Positions 9,866 through 19,664 of a stretch of DNA of 60,000 nucleotides are shown here, piece after piece (positions within the stretch are counted from its first letter, which is position 1; each line of letters opens with the position of its first letter). Origin of the DNA: Lineus longissimus (lineage: Eukaryota > Nemertea > Pilidiophora > Heteronemertea > Lineidae); assembly GCF_910592395.1 (NCBI RefSeq), contig NC_088318.1:5542756-5602755 (forward strand), given 5' to 3'. A model generated the notes under the pieces. The model searched no databases. It worked only from the letters and a program-made list of their open reading frames with translations, and was not told the DNA's origin. The translations under genes and the position numbers were made by a program.

Positions 9866-10440
9866 GCCAAGTGTACTGGTACTGGTAGGCACACCTCAAG
9901 GAAAGTGCATGCTGTAGATTACTCTGAAAGTGACTGTAGTTGCGATTCTGACTCTGCTGAACTTCACTGGATCAGTCATATCTCGTCGATCAACTCGATC
10001 AGTGACAAGGCCAATCAGGTCTAGTGTAGGCTGCTTGTTGAGAATCAAAAGGTTGTTTTTCAAGTTGACACTGGAGCTTGTGTCAATATCTTGCCAATGA
10101 GATAACCTACTCACTTTGAAATAAGGCCTACCACCCGAAAGCTCAAGCTATGGGATAACTCGCCATTCGTACCGCTAGGTGTCGCTCGTGTCGTTGTTGT
10201 CAATCCGAAAAATTCAAGGCGTTACAATGTTGAATTCATAATTGTCCGAGAGGATCTGACACCACTGTTAGGCTTCAAAGCAGCTCTAGCTATGAAACTC
10301 GTTCACATTAATGACTCTCAAATGGACCGTGTGGCCAATATCATGGCATCTGAACCAACTGAGGAATTTGCTGATGTGTTCGATGGTGGCCTTGGGAAAC
10401 TCCCAGGCAAAGTATCTCTCAAGGTCGATTGTCGTGTCCG
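9866..10440 (+). pseudogene. pol: Element C: protease and pol N-terminus, truncated before reverse transcriptase
   Basis: Same frame as gag. It shows the aspartic protease motif VDTGACVNILP near 10068 and the linker EFADVFDGGLGKLPGKVSLKVD that normally precedes the Ty3 reverse transcriptase. There are in-frame stops near 10022 and 10102. After about 10440 the sequence no longer resembles pol, so C is truncated here; no reverse transcriptase or 3' LTR of C is seen. Confidence 0.8.
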
Positions 10441-12028
10441 AAGACAACGTTGTAAGGGAAACGTCCGGCCAGTATGGAATTGGTCCGCGACAACAACAAG
10501 AGGAAGAAAATATTGTCTGCCAGACGCAGGACGCAAGCCGATTTACAGGCGCATTTTTGACCGCATAAGGCGGTGTAAATGTGTGATAACCATATATAAG
10601 CGGGTCGAGAAGGACACACGTAATGTAAGGATCAAAATGATGTATAAGAACCCCAAATATGTTGCGTAATTTCAGAGAAATTTGAGTTCAAAGCAGCCAT
10701 GTCGCGTAATGTTTGAAGGCTGCGTTTGTCCCGCCAAGTTTTTTCATTTTCCTAAGACGAATTAAGGATATAAATCCTTTGTACTTGAGATATTAGGAGG
10801 CCCCAGCAATGCTATATGTATCGATTGACAACAATTGCTTATTATTATAACGTTTTCGGGGCGTATTTTAGGCTACATGTCATGTTCAAATAAGTGTCCG
10901 ATAATAGATCACTGGCCGCCGGGCCTACTAACGTTGAAAGCCAGTTAATAATCCGACAATCGAAATATTCTGTTTCAGAAGTCAAGATACTAATATTGAT
11001 TAATTTTAAGGTTCATTTTACAGGGTTTTATTCCCTCTTTTTAGAATACTAGTGACAATGTTGTAAGACGTGTTTCATGTTATGTATTTTCAGTTGTACC
11101 AATCGATCAATCGAACTACATGATTGTAAAGACCTATAGCGATGTTAAAATATATTGTTAAAGGGAAATCATTCGTAGATTGAGTCCTTATTACTTTCCA
11201 GATAACGAGCCCGCGCCCAAGTTCTCCATAGGGGAGAACACTGAGCAATATCCTGGATATCTTCTGTACAACGTAAATAGTCTCCGCCATCGGCTGAGAC
11301 TTTTGTATTAGGGTATTATTCTCCTCAAGAAATTATTCCAGCAAACTCTCGTCCCCAGGTGAAAGCTTCATATGTACATGAACACGGCAATGCATTGCAA
11401 AACATCGATAAAACGAGGGTGTCCATGAACTAAGAAGTCAATCTGGGTTACAGCCGCGAAAGTGCTATGGGCATGCATAGCGCAATACATGTAAATTTTT
11501 AACCAATAAACCTCGCCATACCGGCACGATGACTGGTGCCTCGCGTTATGTGTATTACATATTGGCTGCACATATGGAGGAACGTAACGGATAAAGACCA
11601 GGGACTAGTCTACACCATCGAAGCATTTTTCTATAAAACCTAATATTTGGAGTTTATGGGCTATGAAATAAGAAAAAACGGCAGTGAATAAAAGCAGCTG
11701 AGTTTCAAGAATGCGTTCTTCCCTTCTGGACACTTTATGTTGCCTTGATCAGTCGTATTTGGCACATAAACCATCGCTTCGCTGAAGTGAAAGTGCGATG
11801 TTTTTGTTTTGTTTTTGTCAATATGCATGGCTGTGTGCATATGAGGCGGAGACTCCAGAGTCTGCAAAGACTCAACTGACAATTCTAGTTTGTACTGTGT
11901 TCTCCCCTATGGAGAATTACGTTGTACAGAAGATATCCAGGATATTGCTCAAACGGAGCAATAGGCTATTGGTCCTAGGAGGAGCCAAGAAAGATTGCTC
12001 AAACAGAGTGATACAGCCGTAAGGACAA
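10441..12028. other. Non-coding stretch; may include the BEL leader or LTR
   Basis: No coding signal. It holds the 35-bp inverted repeat described separately. The BEL gag begins right after, so a BEL 5' LTR could lie at about 11300-12000. I could not find a matching 3' LTR to prove it. Confidence 0.4.
11242..11951. repeat. Perfect 35-bp inverted repeat with 640-bp loop
   Basis: The arms at 11242-11276 and 11917-11951 are exact reverse complements (outer end TGAGCAATATCCTGGATATC). A 19-bp near-palindrome, GTTCTCC...GGAGAAC, lies immediately 5' of each arm (11221-11239 and 11899-11916). This could be a non-autonomous DNA transposon. The lack of a clear target-site duplication leaves it open. 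Confidence 0.75.
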
Positions 12029-12459
12029 GTGCAGCTAAAACAAACGGAGCCAAAGATGGACCTCCTGGCAAGAGTTGCGGAGGAGGAAATCAGGAGGATT
12101 GAGGATGAAATATTGGAATTGACACAGGAGATGATGCAGGGAACCCGTCGTGCTCGAGGGATTCCACATACCGGGACAAACACATTGCGAGGAGCAGGGG
12201 ATGGAGGGAGTTCACACCCCAGGACAAGCACACGGCAAGAGGACATGCCCCAGGATACAATGAATACTGGTGTGTCGGAGAATGCTTTGGTAGGACTGAT
12301 TGAAAAGTTGACATTGAAATCAAGTCTCCCACCTCTTGAAGTGGTTAAGTTCTCGGGGGATCCCACCTCATACCACAAATTCATCACACGATTTGAATCA
12401 ATGGTAGGATCGCAAAACCTCCCAGAAGACCAGAAAATGGCTAGATTGCTGCAATTTGT
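12029..12459 (+). pseudogene. gag: BEL/Pao gag, 5' part, split by the kinase transposon
   Basis: The frame starts at 12029 and contains a charged coiled-coil-like N-terminus (VAEEEIRRIEDEILELTQEM). It then has the BEL-type motif LPPLEVVKFSGDPTSYHKFITRFE and EDQKMARLLQFV, matching the domain that precedes the protease in BEL/Pao polyproteins. At codon LQFV the reading runs into the terminal repeat of the transposon at 12460; the remaining codons to 12568 are artefact. The gag resumes in the same frame at 15730. Confidence 0.82.
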
Positions 12460-13106
12460 GGGTGTCTATAAACCGAAGACCAAAGACCGAAGACCGAAGA
12501 TCGAAGATGGAAGACCCCTCCAAAACTATAAAACGAAGATCCCCCCAACTATAAAAGGAAGACCCTGATGTCAACTATAAAACGAAGATCCCCCCAACTA
12601 TAAAATGAAGACCCTAATGTCAACTATAAAACGAAGATCCCCCCAACTATAAAAGGAAGACCCTAATGTCAACTATAAAACGAAGATCCCCCCCAACTAT
12701 AAAAGGAAGACCCTGATGTCAACTATAAAACGAAGATCCCCCCAACTATAAAAGGAAGACCCTGATGTCAACTATAAAACGAAGATCCCCCAACTATAAA
12801 AGGAAGACCCTAATGTCAACTATAAAACGAAGATCCCCCCAACTATAAAAGGAAGACCCTAATGTCAACTATAAAACGAAGATCCCCAACTATAAAAGGA
12901 AGACCCTAATGTCAACTATAAAACGAAGATCCCCCCAACTATAAAAGGAAGACCCTGATGTCAACTATAAAACGAAGATCCCCCCAACTATAAAAGGAAG
13001 ACCCTAATGTCAACTATAAAACGAAGATCCCCCCAACTATAAAAGGAAGACCCTAATGTCAACTATAAAACGAAGATCCCCCCATCTATAAAAGGAAGAC
13101 CCTGAT
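12460..13106 (+). repeat. Left inverted arm: heptad tract plus about 12 tandem 49-bp units
   Basis: After a 50-bp tract of CGAAGAC-like heptads, the unit aactataaaacgaagatcc + cccc + aactataaaaggaagaccctgatgtc repeats about twelve times to 13106. Each unit is itself two related halves, each with a TATAAAA word. Copies differ mainly in the C-run length and in t/c at gat/aat. Confidence 0.93.
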
Positions 13107-13182
13107 GGTTTTCATTCTCATGTTCAGTTACTGCACAGTTTGTTTTCATTTTCGGTCCATGCTACATTAATGATTTGAGAAA

Positions 13183-13514
13183 GTAAGTGTACCGGGTACT
13201 ACACCAGTCGTGTCTAGCCTTAGCAGCTTAGTGGCACAGTTTACATAAGGCGGGGAGCCCCGTACCTGTTACCATGCAGCCGTGCTCCAATATGACCTAG
13301 TTTCTCACTGTACTCATCATAGCCAGCCCTCAGCTTCGTCCAGAAGCTGTTTCTATGTGCATGTGTGTGTATCGTCATAGGCTCCCAGCAGGTTAGTTGA
13401 TCACACGGCCAATATGGAATTGGTCCTACATACAGAAAAACAATCCAAACGTGCACGTGCAGGCGATGTCTACATGGCACTTGCCTGCTAGTTTTCATTG
13501 ACATTGATTTTCAG
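13183..13514 (+). other. Possible 5' UTR intron of the kinase gene
   Basis: A consensus donor gtaagtgt at 13183 and an acceptor gattttcag ending at 13514 could bound an intron upstream of the kinase ATG. This is a sequence-only prediction. Confidence 0.35.
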
Positions 13515-13538
13515 GATTCCCTTTATCAGTTTTCAAAC

Positions 13539-15095
13539 ATGGCTTTTAAATTACCAAAATTGAATGTGTCAGGTAAACAGAAGTGCGAGACATTTTTCAA
13601 GAAATTCAAATGGGCCGATTTGAGTGTCGTAGAAGAGATCGGGCAAGGAGCTTACGGGACTGTGTTTCGGGCAAAATGTACGGGTAATACTGTTTCATAT
13701 GACAACCCCGTCGTCGTTAAAAAGGTTCACGGCGACACAGTCAATGTTGAACGCAACTTTTTAAAAGAGTGTCGCCTGCTTAATGATATGAGCCACCGAA
13801 ATGTAACTTCGTTTATCGCAATGTGTGAGATGCCTTTCGCGATTATGAGCGAATATGAATGCTTTGACTTTGCGCCGTTTGGCATTGATAAATCGGTAAA
13901 TAATCTTTCCCAGTGGTTGTGCGTGATTGACTCTTTGGATGACATCAATCCATTATTAAATTTGTTTACTCTCGTTGGCAGTGATGCCATTAGTGGCCTC
14001 GCGTATCTTCACGGTAAAGGCGTTGCCCACCGCGACATTAAGCCAGCGAATATATTGATATCCAACAAGAACTACAGTTCACTGGAACCATCCAGTAAAA
14101 GATTCATGGAAGCATACGAGTTCTCTCCATTATTATGTAAGCTAACTGATTTCGGGGAAAGTCGTTCAGACATTGTCCAAACCAACACGGTGATGAACGC
14201 CGGAGCGACAACTAATGTACAGAGGGGGTCACTGCCATTCATGGCTCCCGAAATTCTAGTGGAAGAGCTTCGTGGGACCAATGCCTCACTGGAAGATCTC
14301 AAGAAAATGGATATATGGGCAATGGGGATGACTTTGTACACTCTCATTAATCCCGACCAGCCCTATCCATTTAGCTTGGAATCTAAAGAGGAAAATATGA
14401 GAGGTCAAGACCTCTACAAGAACCTTGTGGCTTCAAAGCTGAGGGTCGGGCACCGGCCTCGTCCTTCACCAAAATTCGAATTCTTGCAGAGGACCAAGTT
14501 GGCAAATTTGTATCGGATATACAAACAGTTCACCTTGCAAGACCCATATGCAAGGCCCTCCGCTGAAACATTGAAGCAAGCTTTTTTCATTGTTGACGAC
14601 GTGGAGTTTATGTCTCTCGGAGTAAGCCAAGCTACCCCACAAGAGAACCATGATCGCATCATAGCATCAGCACTGACCCGTGGAGAAAATGTGGCACTTG
14701 GCACAACCCCGGCAAACGACGGTACAAATGCCTGTACCTTCTTAGCTTTGGGGATTGCTTCCGACGTACAGAAGAAAGGGCCCGAATTTGTATGGCAGGA
14801 CGTACCTTTATTAGCTGTGAAGTACATCAATATTACTTTGGAAGTGATCAATGACATCCGAGAACACGACCGTACGTATGACACTTTGGAAGCAATGGTA
14901 GTGATGAAAAAGGCTGGTCTTCTCCCCCCGTCCTTGGAAATATTCGAAGAAACACCATCCGGTAGTCCTGCCAATTCGGACAGGGGTGTTGAGGAGTTAG
15001 AGAAAGGTCTTCTATTTGGTTCCACCCAATCGGATTCGTTTTCTAGTTGGGGGGATCTTCGTTTTATAGTTGACATTAGGGTCTTCCTTTTATAG
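13539..15095 (+). CDS. Serine/threonine-type protein kinase with an extra C-terminal domain, transposon cargo
   Basis: The open frame is 518 codons and starts at the first ATG after a candidate acceptor. All core kinase elements are present: glycine loop GQGAYG (residues 35-40), lysine in VVVKK (K61), HRDIKPAN (D166), DFG (D204) and APE (236-238). It should therefore phosphorylate protein substrates; none can be named. After the kinase lobe (about residues 28-355), a tail of about 150 residues has a conserved-looking NDGTNACTFLALGIA (cysteine 399). This resembles cysteine-peptidase nucleophile motifs, but that is inference. The last 17 or so codons and the stop lie in the right tandem-repeat arm. 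The frame has no internal break, unlike its retroelement neighbours, suggesting recent arrival or selection. Family-level identity is uncertain; it looks TKL/RIP-like. Confidence 0.85.
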   Translation: MAFKLPKLNVSGKQKCETFFKKFKWADLSVVEEIGQGAYGTVFRAKCTGNTVSYDNPVVVKKVHGDTVNVERNFLKECRLLNDMSHRNVTSFIAMCEMPFAIMSEYECFDFAPFGIDKSVNNLSQWLCVIDSLDDINPLLNLFTLVGSDAISGLAYLHGKGVAHRDIKPANILISNKNYSSLEPSSKRFMEAYEFSPLLCKLTDFGESRSDIVQTNTVMNAGATTNVQRGSLPFMAPEILVEELRGTNASLEDLKKMDIWAMGMTLYTLINPDQPYPFSLESKEENMRGQDLYKNLVASKLRVGHRPRPSPKFEFLQRTKLANLYRIYKQFTLQDPYARPSAETLKQAFFIVDDVEFMSLGVSQATPQENHDRIIASALTRGENVALGTTPANDGTNACTFLALGIASDVQKKGPEFVWQDVPLLAVKYINITLEVINDIREHDRTYDTLEAMVVMKKAGLLPPSLEIFEETPSGSPANSDRGVEELEKGLLFGSTQSDSFSSWGDLRFIVDIRVFLL

Positions 15096-15720
15096 ATTGG
15101 GGGATCTTCGTTTTATAGTTGACATTAGGGTCTTCCTTTTATAGATTGGGGGATCTTCGTTTTATAGTTGACATCAGGGTCTTCCTTTTATAGTTGGGGG
15201 ATCTTCGTTTTATAGTTGACATTAGGGTCTTCCTTTTATAGTTGGGGGATCTTCGTTTTATAGTTGACATCAGGGTCTTCCTTTTATAGTTGGGGGGATC
15301 TTCGTTTTATAGTTGACATTAGGGTATTCCTTTTATAGATGGGGGGATCTTCGTTTTATAGTTGACATCAGGGTCTTCCTTTTATAGTTGGGGGATCTTC
15401 GTTTTATAGTTGACATTAGGGTCTTCCTTTTCTAGTTGGGGGGATCTTCGTTTTATAGTTGACATTAGGGTCTTCCTTTTATAGTTGGGGGGATCTTCGT
15501 TTTATAGTTGACATTAGGGTCTTCCTTTTATAGTTGGGGGGATCTTCGTTTTATAGTTGACATCAGGGTCTTCCTTTTATAGTTGGGGGGATCTTCGTTT
15601 TATAGTTGACATCAGGGTCTTCCTTTTATAGTTGGGGGGATCTTCGTTTTATAGTTTTGGGGGGGTCTTCCATCTTCGATCTTCGGTCTTCGGTCTTTGG
15701 TCTTCGGTTTATAGACACCC
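15043..15720 (-). repeat. Right inverted arm: tandem 49-bp units plus heptad tract
   Basis: Reverse-complement counterpart of 12460-13106, with about twelve units from 15043 to 15655 and then the heptad tract. It ends in GTTTATAGACACCC, followed by target-site copy GCAATTTGT. Confidence 0.93.
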
Positions 15721-15729
15721 GCAATTTGT

Positions 15730-15861
15730 AGAAGGTCCAGCACAGCAAGCAATAAAGGGATTCAATGGGATTCCAGGAGGCCTGAGAAGGGCCCTTTCTA
15801 TTCTTAGAAAACGTTTTGGCCAGCCACATCTTGTAGCTGAATCATTCCACAACTACATATA
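15730..15861 (+). pseudogene. gag: BEL/Pao gag, 3' part
   Basis: Continues the gag of 12029-12459 exactly in frame when the transposon and one target-site copy are ignored. It reads EGPAQQAIKGFNGIPGGL and RKRFGQPHLVAESF, the expected BEL continuation. A TAG at about 15859 ends it; what follows to about 15990 is not recognisable. The protease, reverse transcriptase and most of RNase H of this BEL element are missing. Confidence 0.8.
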
Positions 15862-15989
15862 GGCCTACAAAACACATGGGCCCTGGGCCTGGCCTTTCTT
15901 GTTGATGCATAGGCCTAATAGATGCCTAGTTGACCTAATTGGCCTTGGCCTACATATAAACACATATCATATATATTCATCCTCTCTGC

Positions 15990-16060
15990 ACATTGTTTTC
16001 CAGCAAAAGTGGCCAGAGAACCCTAGTGTGAAACTGGAGGAAATACCAGATTCAGAGTTG
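15990..16060 (+). pseudogene. BEL pol scrap before the integrase
   Basis: The translation QQKWPENPSVKLEEIPDSE resembles the short stretch between RNase H and integrase in BEL polyproteins (pattern eWP..P...dpE). It ends at the insertion of the 1139-bp repeat at 16061. Confidence 0.45.
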
Positions 16061-17100
16061 AATGAAATGGCCAGGGCCATTGTGCTCACCTCATGTGGAG
16101 GAAAGATGGATAAAGAGCATGGTCTTGTGTCATGTAGTGTTAGGTTTGATGTAGGTCCAAGCAATTACAATTTCCCCAAAATGGCCAATTTACAGTACAT
16201 TCGACCTCTGTGACCTTGAAAAGTAGGTCAAATCAAAGAAGACCCGGGTGACACATTGAATGGATGTTAGAATTAGATGTACCTATGATATAAAATTGGT
16301 GCCAATCGGGCAAGTCATTACTAGGAATAATGGCATTTTGAAGAATTTAGGATTTGGCCCCCTCCCTGGAGGCCAAACGGCAAATCAGATCGCACCAAAC
16401 TTCGGTACCTGAGATCACCTGACCAAGGGGTACATGTGTACTTAATTTGTGATCAATAGTCATTGCAGTTAAGAAACGTGCCATAGTTACGGCCTGACGG
16501 CGAAGTTACGCCATTTGACCTCTGTGACCTTGACAAGAAGGTCAAATTAAAAACCTGTGTGACATATACTGTATGGTGGTTAGATGTACCCATGATATCA
16601 AATTGGTGGCAATCGAGCAAGAAGTTAAGGAATAATCACATTTTTAAGGTTTTTGGATTTTGCCCCCTGGTGGTCAAGTGGTGAATCATATTGGTCCAAA
16701 CTTTGGTCCCTGAGATCACCTGACTAAGGGGTAAATGTGTACCAAATTTGGTATCAATAGTCATTGCAGTTTAGAAACGTGCCATTGTTACATCCTAACG
16801 GCTAATTTACACCATTTGACCTCTGTGACCTTGAAAAGGAGGTCAAATCAAAAACCCGGAGGATATATGATGCACCTTTGCTAGAAGTACCTACCATATT
16901 TTTTTCAAAATTTCCCGACTACTATTAAGGGAGATATTGCATATTTTCACTTTTAACGTTTGGCCCCCTGGTGGCCAAACCATGAAACGAATCGGACCGA
17001 AACTTGGTCTCCCAGGTGTCATTACATAAGGGTACATGTGTACCAAGTTTCAACTCAATAGCTCTAACAGTTACGAAACGTGCCCTGCTAACGGACGACG

Positions 17101-17141
<41 letters not shown>

Positions 17142-17199
17142 ACGACGGACGCCACGGTATGGGATAAGCTCACCTCTGCTAAGAGGTGAGCTAAAAAGG
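16061..17199 (+). mobile_element. Composite repeat R1 with 300-bp monomers and a (GAC)n tract
   Basis: Starts aatgaaatggccagggcc and ends ggtgagctaaaaagg. It carries three divergent monomers of about 300 bp, each with tgacctctgtgaccttga and ccccctggtgg words, then a (GAC)n tract at 17093-17150. The first GCTCACC (about 16086) and the terminal GGTGAGC form a short inverted pair. It is nearly identical to 41983-43117, so it is a mobile or duplicated unit. It splits the BEL pol. The polyaspartate or polyarginine frames over the GAC tract are not genes. Confidence 0.8.
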
Positions 17200-17786
17200 A
17201 TGCAGTCTCTGTATGTGTCACAGAGAAACCAGATCAGAAAAATGAGGACATTCTCATGTAATTGGTCAAAGGACACTCAGATTGGTTGAAATTGAAAGTA
17301 ACTGTTGATTGGATTCTCAGATTCAAACAGTGGGCTCAGGAGACAAAGTTAGGAAAACAGAAAGATTTGTACACTGGATTGAAATCCAGGATAACTGTTC
17401 CTGAACTGATGAAGGCAGAGATTGCCATTGTTACTTATGTTCAACATAAGGAGTTCTATGTTGAAATAGGACAGCTTGGAATAGTTGGACCCAGGATGAA
17501 ACATACTCAACTGAGAAAATTGCACCCATTTGTTGATAAAAATGGATCACTCAGAGTTGGGGGTCGATTGGGTGAGTCAGAACTGACATACAGTGCAAAA
17601 CATCAGCTTATTTTGCCTAGGAGGCATCATTTGACTGTTATTAGTGCAAGGTGGTATCATGAAGCATACTTGCATGCTCCACCAAAAACACTGTTGTATC
17701 TTCTCAGAAAGAGATTCTGGATAATACATGGACAGAGATTGTGTTATCAGATCGAATCAAAGTGCATAGTGTGCATTAGAGCATGA
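17200..17786 (+). pseudogene. BEL/Pao integrase, N-terminal part (copy 1)
   Basis: Reads HSDWLKLKVTVDWILRFKQW, the BEL pre-integrase region. The LHPFVDKNGSLRVGGRLGES and HHLTVISARWYHE stretches follow, then a zinc-binding set (HEAYLH and CIVC). A TGA at 17784 and a frameshift before 17873 interrupt the protein. The first catalytic aspartate region is damaged. The frame before 17262 contains a TAA. Confidence 0.85.
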
Positions 17787-17872
17787 GGACAGCCTAAGGA
17801 GCAAATTCAAGGAATTTTGCCTTAGGGACGAGTTGCAATTGGCAACCTGTGGCATGAAATGGTTGTGATATC

Positions 17873-18246
17873 ATGGGGCCAGTCAAAATTCGGATTTTGA
17901 GAAGCAATGTAGCAAGATACATTTTTGGTCTAGTTAGTTTCACAGTTAAGGCTGTGCACTTTGACTGCACTGTCATATCAGGCATTATTTCATTCTTGAA
18001 TGCTATCCGACGCTTTATCGCTAAGAGATCTAGGCCAAAGAAACTTACTACAGACAATGCAGGTCCATTTTCTGCTGGTGTGAGAGAAATCAATGAAATG
18101 CAGGAATTGTATAATTCATCTGGAGTTGAAAATTTCATGATGGAGTCAGAAATTCAGTGGGTGCCAAATGTACCAAAGGCATCAAATCGCAACGGTTTAT
18201 TTGAAAGGCCATTCAGGACTCTTAGAAGAGCCATGTTGAACACTCA
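17873..18246 (+). pseudogene. BEL/Pao integrase, catalytic core (copy 1)
   Basis: Shows GPVKIRILRSNVARYIFGLV, FTVKAVHFD and RPKKLTTDNAGPF with the second catalytic aspartate. Next come VREINEMQELYNSSGVENF and the region normally holding the glutamate (NGLFERPFRTLRRAMLNT). It overlaps the second BEL copy at 32720 with only a few changes. The frame ends at a TGA created by the small inversion that begins at 18241. Confidence 0.85.
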
Positions 18247-18310
18247 GTGACTACAGTGGCAAGTTGATCCTCTGGAGTAACTTGTCCTTTCAGAGTGTTC
18301 AACATGGCTC
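18225..18310. repeat. Local inversion forming a hairpin in BEL copy 1
   Basis: The stretch 18241-18295 is the reverse complement of what stands at this place in BEL copy 2 (about 32933-32985). It is bounded by agccatgttgaacact (18225-18240) and its inverse agtgttcaacatggct (18295-18310). About 70 bases present in copy 2 are lost just after it. Confidence 0.8.
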
Positions 18311-18648
18311 TATCACTCCGAATATGATTGTAAATCCGTAGCCTGCGAGTGCTCATCCTCCCGGAGTATTTTATGAGAAGGACCTAATTGTCAGAAACAG
18401 GTGTAGGCAAGTACAGGCTCTTGTCAATGAGTTTCGGTCCAGGTTCAAACTGGAGTATCTTACTTCACTTCAGGAGAGAACAAAGAGCATTACTACCACA
18501 AGAAACTTTGAAAGGGTGATCTTGTAATGCTTTGTGATGAGATGAAAAATCTCACAGAGGACATTATCCATTGGGATTGATTGTGGACACTGAGCCATCT
18601 GAAGCTGATGGTCTTGTCAGGAAAGTGACTGTACAGTCAGTTGGCCGC
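18311..18648 (+). pseudogene. BEL/Pao integrase C-terminal part (copy 1), truncated
   Basis: Matches 33050-33380 of BEL copy 2 (ITPNMIVNP, GVFYEKDLIV, LTSLQERTKSITTTRNFE, TEPSE.DGLVRKVTV) with small indels that break the frame. The similarity stops at about 18648, where unrelated GC-rich sequence begins. Confidence 0.75.
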
Positions 18649-19664
18649 GCCCCCGTTCGCAGCGCTCAAAAAGCGTTTCTCTGCGTTGCGCTGCTCCTGT
18701 CACCTATCGGTAAAAATTTGGTACTAACTCGCACCATATTTGTGGCAGAGACTAAAACCTCTGTAGCATGCACGACTCTTCGGGGAGAGCGATTGATCAA
18801 AGATGGCGAAATTGTTAGTTATTGAAAGAAAAAATTAGTGTTTATTTCATCAAATTCCAAGCAAAATCAACCGAGTTTGATCAATTTTTCGAAAGATGAT
18901 ATTTTCGCAATCATCGCTGAACATACCTCACTCAAAGATATTTTCCCACTTTGCGACGATATTTGGTAAATCGAATTTTTGCGAAGTGGTTGACCAATCC
19001 TCAATGAATTCATATCTTTTAAAACATTTGAGCACCCGGTTTCCTAAATATTTCTTTTTTGGCACTTAATTTGGTGATTTTTCGAAGAAATCTCATTAAT
19101 ATCTATGACGTTTTGGATCACGTGATGTTAATCAAGCCGTTTTTCGCGGCAATTGCGTGCACGACACGATACCGTAAAAATATTTTAATGCACAGCGTGT
19201 CTCAAAAAAATTGTGGTAAAAAGTGAGAATGGCATGATGGTACTAGCCTGTTTGAGTTCTGTTGATGAATATGCTTACCGGTAGTCTGACTATAATTTCT
19301 ACAACTTGTGGCCAAATGACCAGATGATTTTGAGCCTTTTGATAAAGCTACTGGTAGAATAGTCATCAGACATGTCAGAGTGACAGTGACTGAGTGAGTG
19401 TTATGTTATGTTATGAGACTGGAGGTATGTCATGTGTTCCACCATATCGTCATTGATATCGACCAGGAATACTATCGATTTGTGTGGATGTGCTCAAACA
19501 GTAAAGCATGAGCCATGATGCTTCACTTCCGAACAGATCCAGGTGACTGAGATGTCTACTACTACTGTTGGGCAATCCGGCTGATTCTTATTTCAGAAAT
19601 TTCTCTGTATATCCTCTGCGAAAATAAACTTTCTCATAATGATACATCTCTTGTTTGTTTGGTA
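18649..19664. other. Non-coding stretch, no gene seen
   Basis: GC-rich start, then AT-rich sequence without a supported frame. It ends at the left terminus of the first CACTA element. Confidence 0.5.

Larger units (their letters stand above)
12460..15720. mobile_element. 3261-bp DNA transposon carrying a protein kinase gene
   Basis: The ends read GGGTGTCTATAAACCG and CGGTTTATAGACACCC. The 9-bp direct repeat GCAATTTGT lies outside both ends (12451-12459 and 15721-15729). The long inverted arms (12460-13106 and 15043-15720) consist of a terminal heptad-like tract related to GAAGACC, followed by an array of 49-bp units. The only substantial frame inside is a protein kinase; no transposase is present. 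A 9-bp duplication with long inverted arms fits a Mutator-like or foldback type element, non-autonomous. The superfamily is inference. Confidence 0.92.

Noticed and set aside
12520-13106. Regular repeats with spacers that could suggest a CRISPR array
   Set aside because: The units are continuous 49-bp tandem repeats without unique spacers. They recur inverted at 15043-15655 as a transposon arm, in an animal genome.
14414-15076. 220-codon minus-strand frame opposite the kinase
   Set aside because: It lies antisense to a frame with all kinase motifs and has no domain signature of its own.
16925-17276. Poly-arginine, poly-aspartate or poly-serine frames over the GAC tract
   Set aside because: They are translations of a (GAC)n microsatellite inside repeat R1; the same frames appear at R2 (42847-43184).
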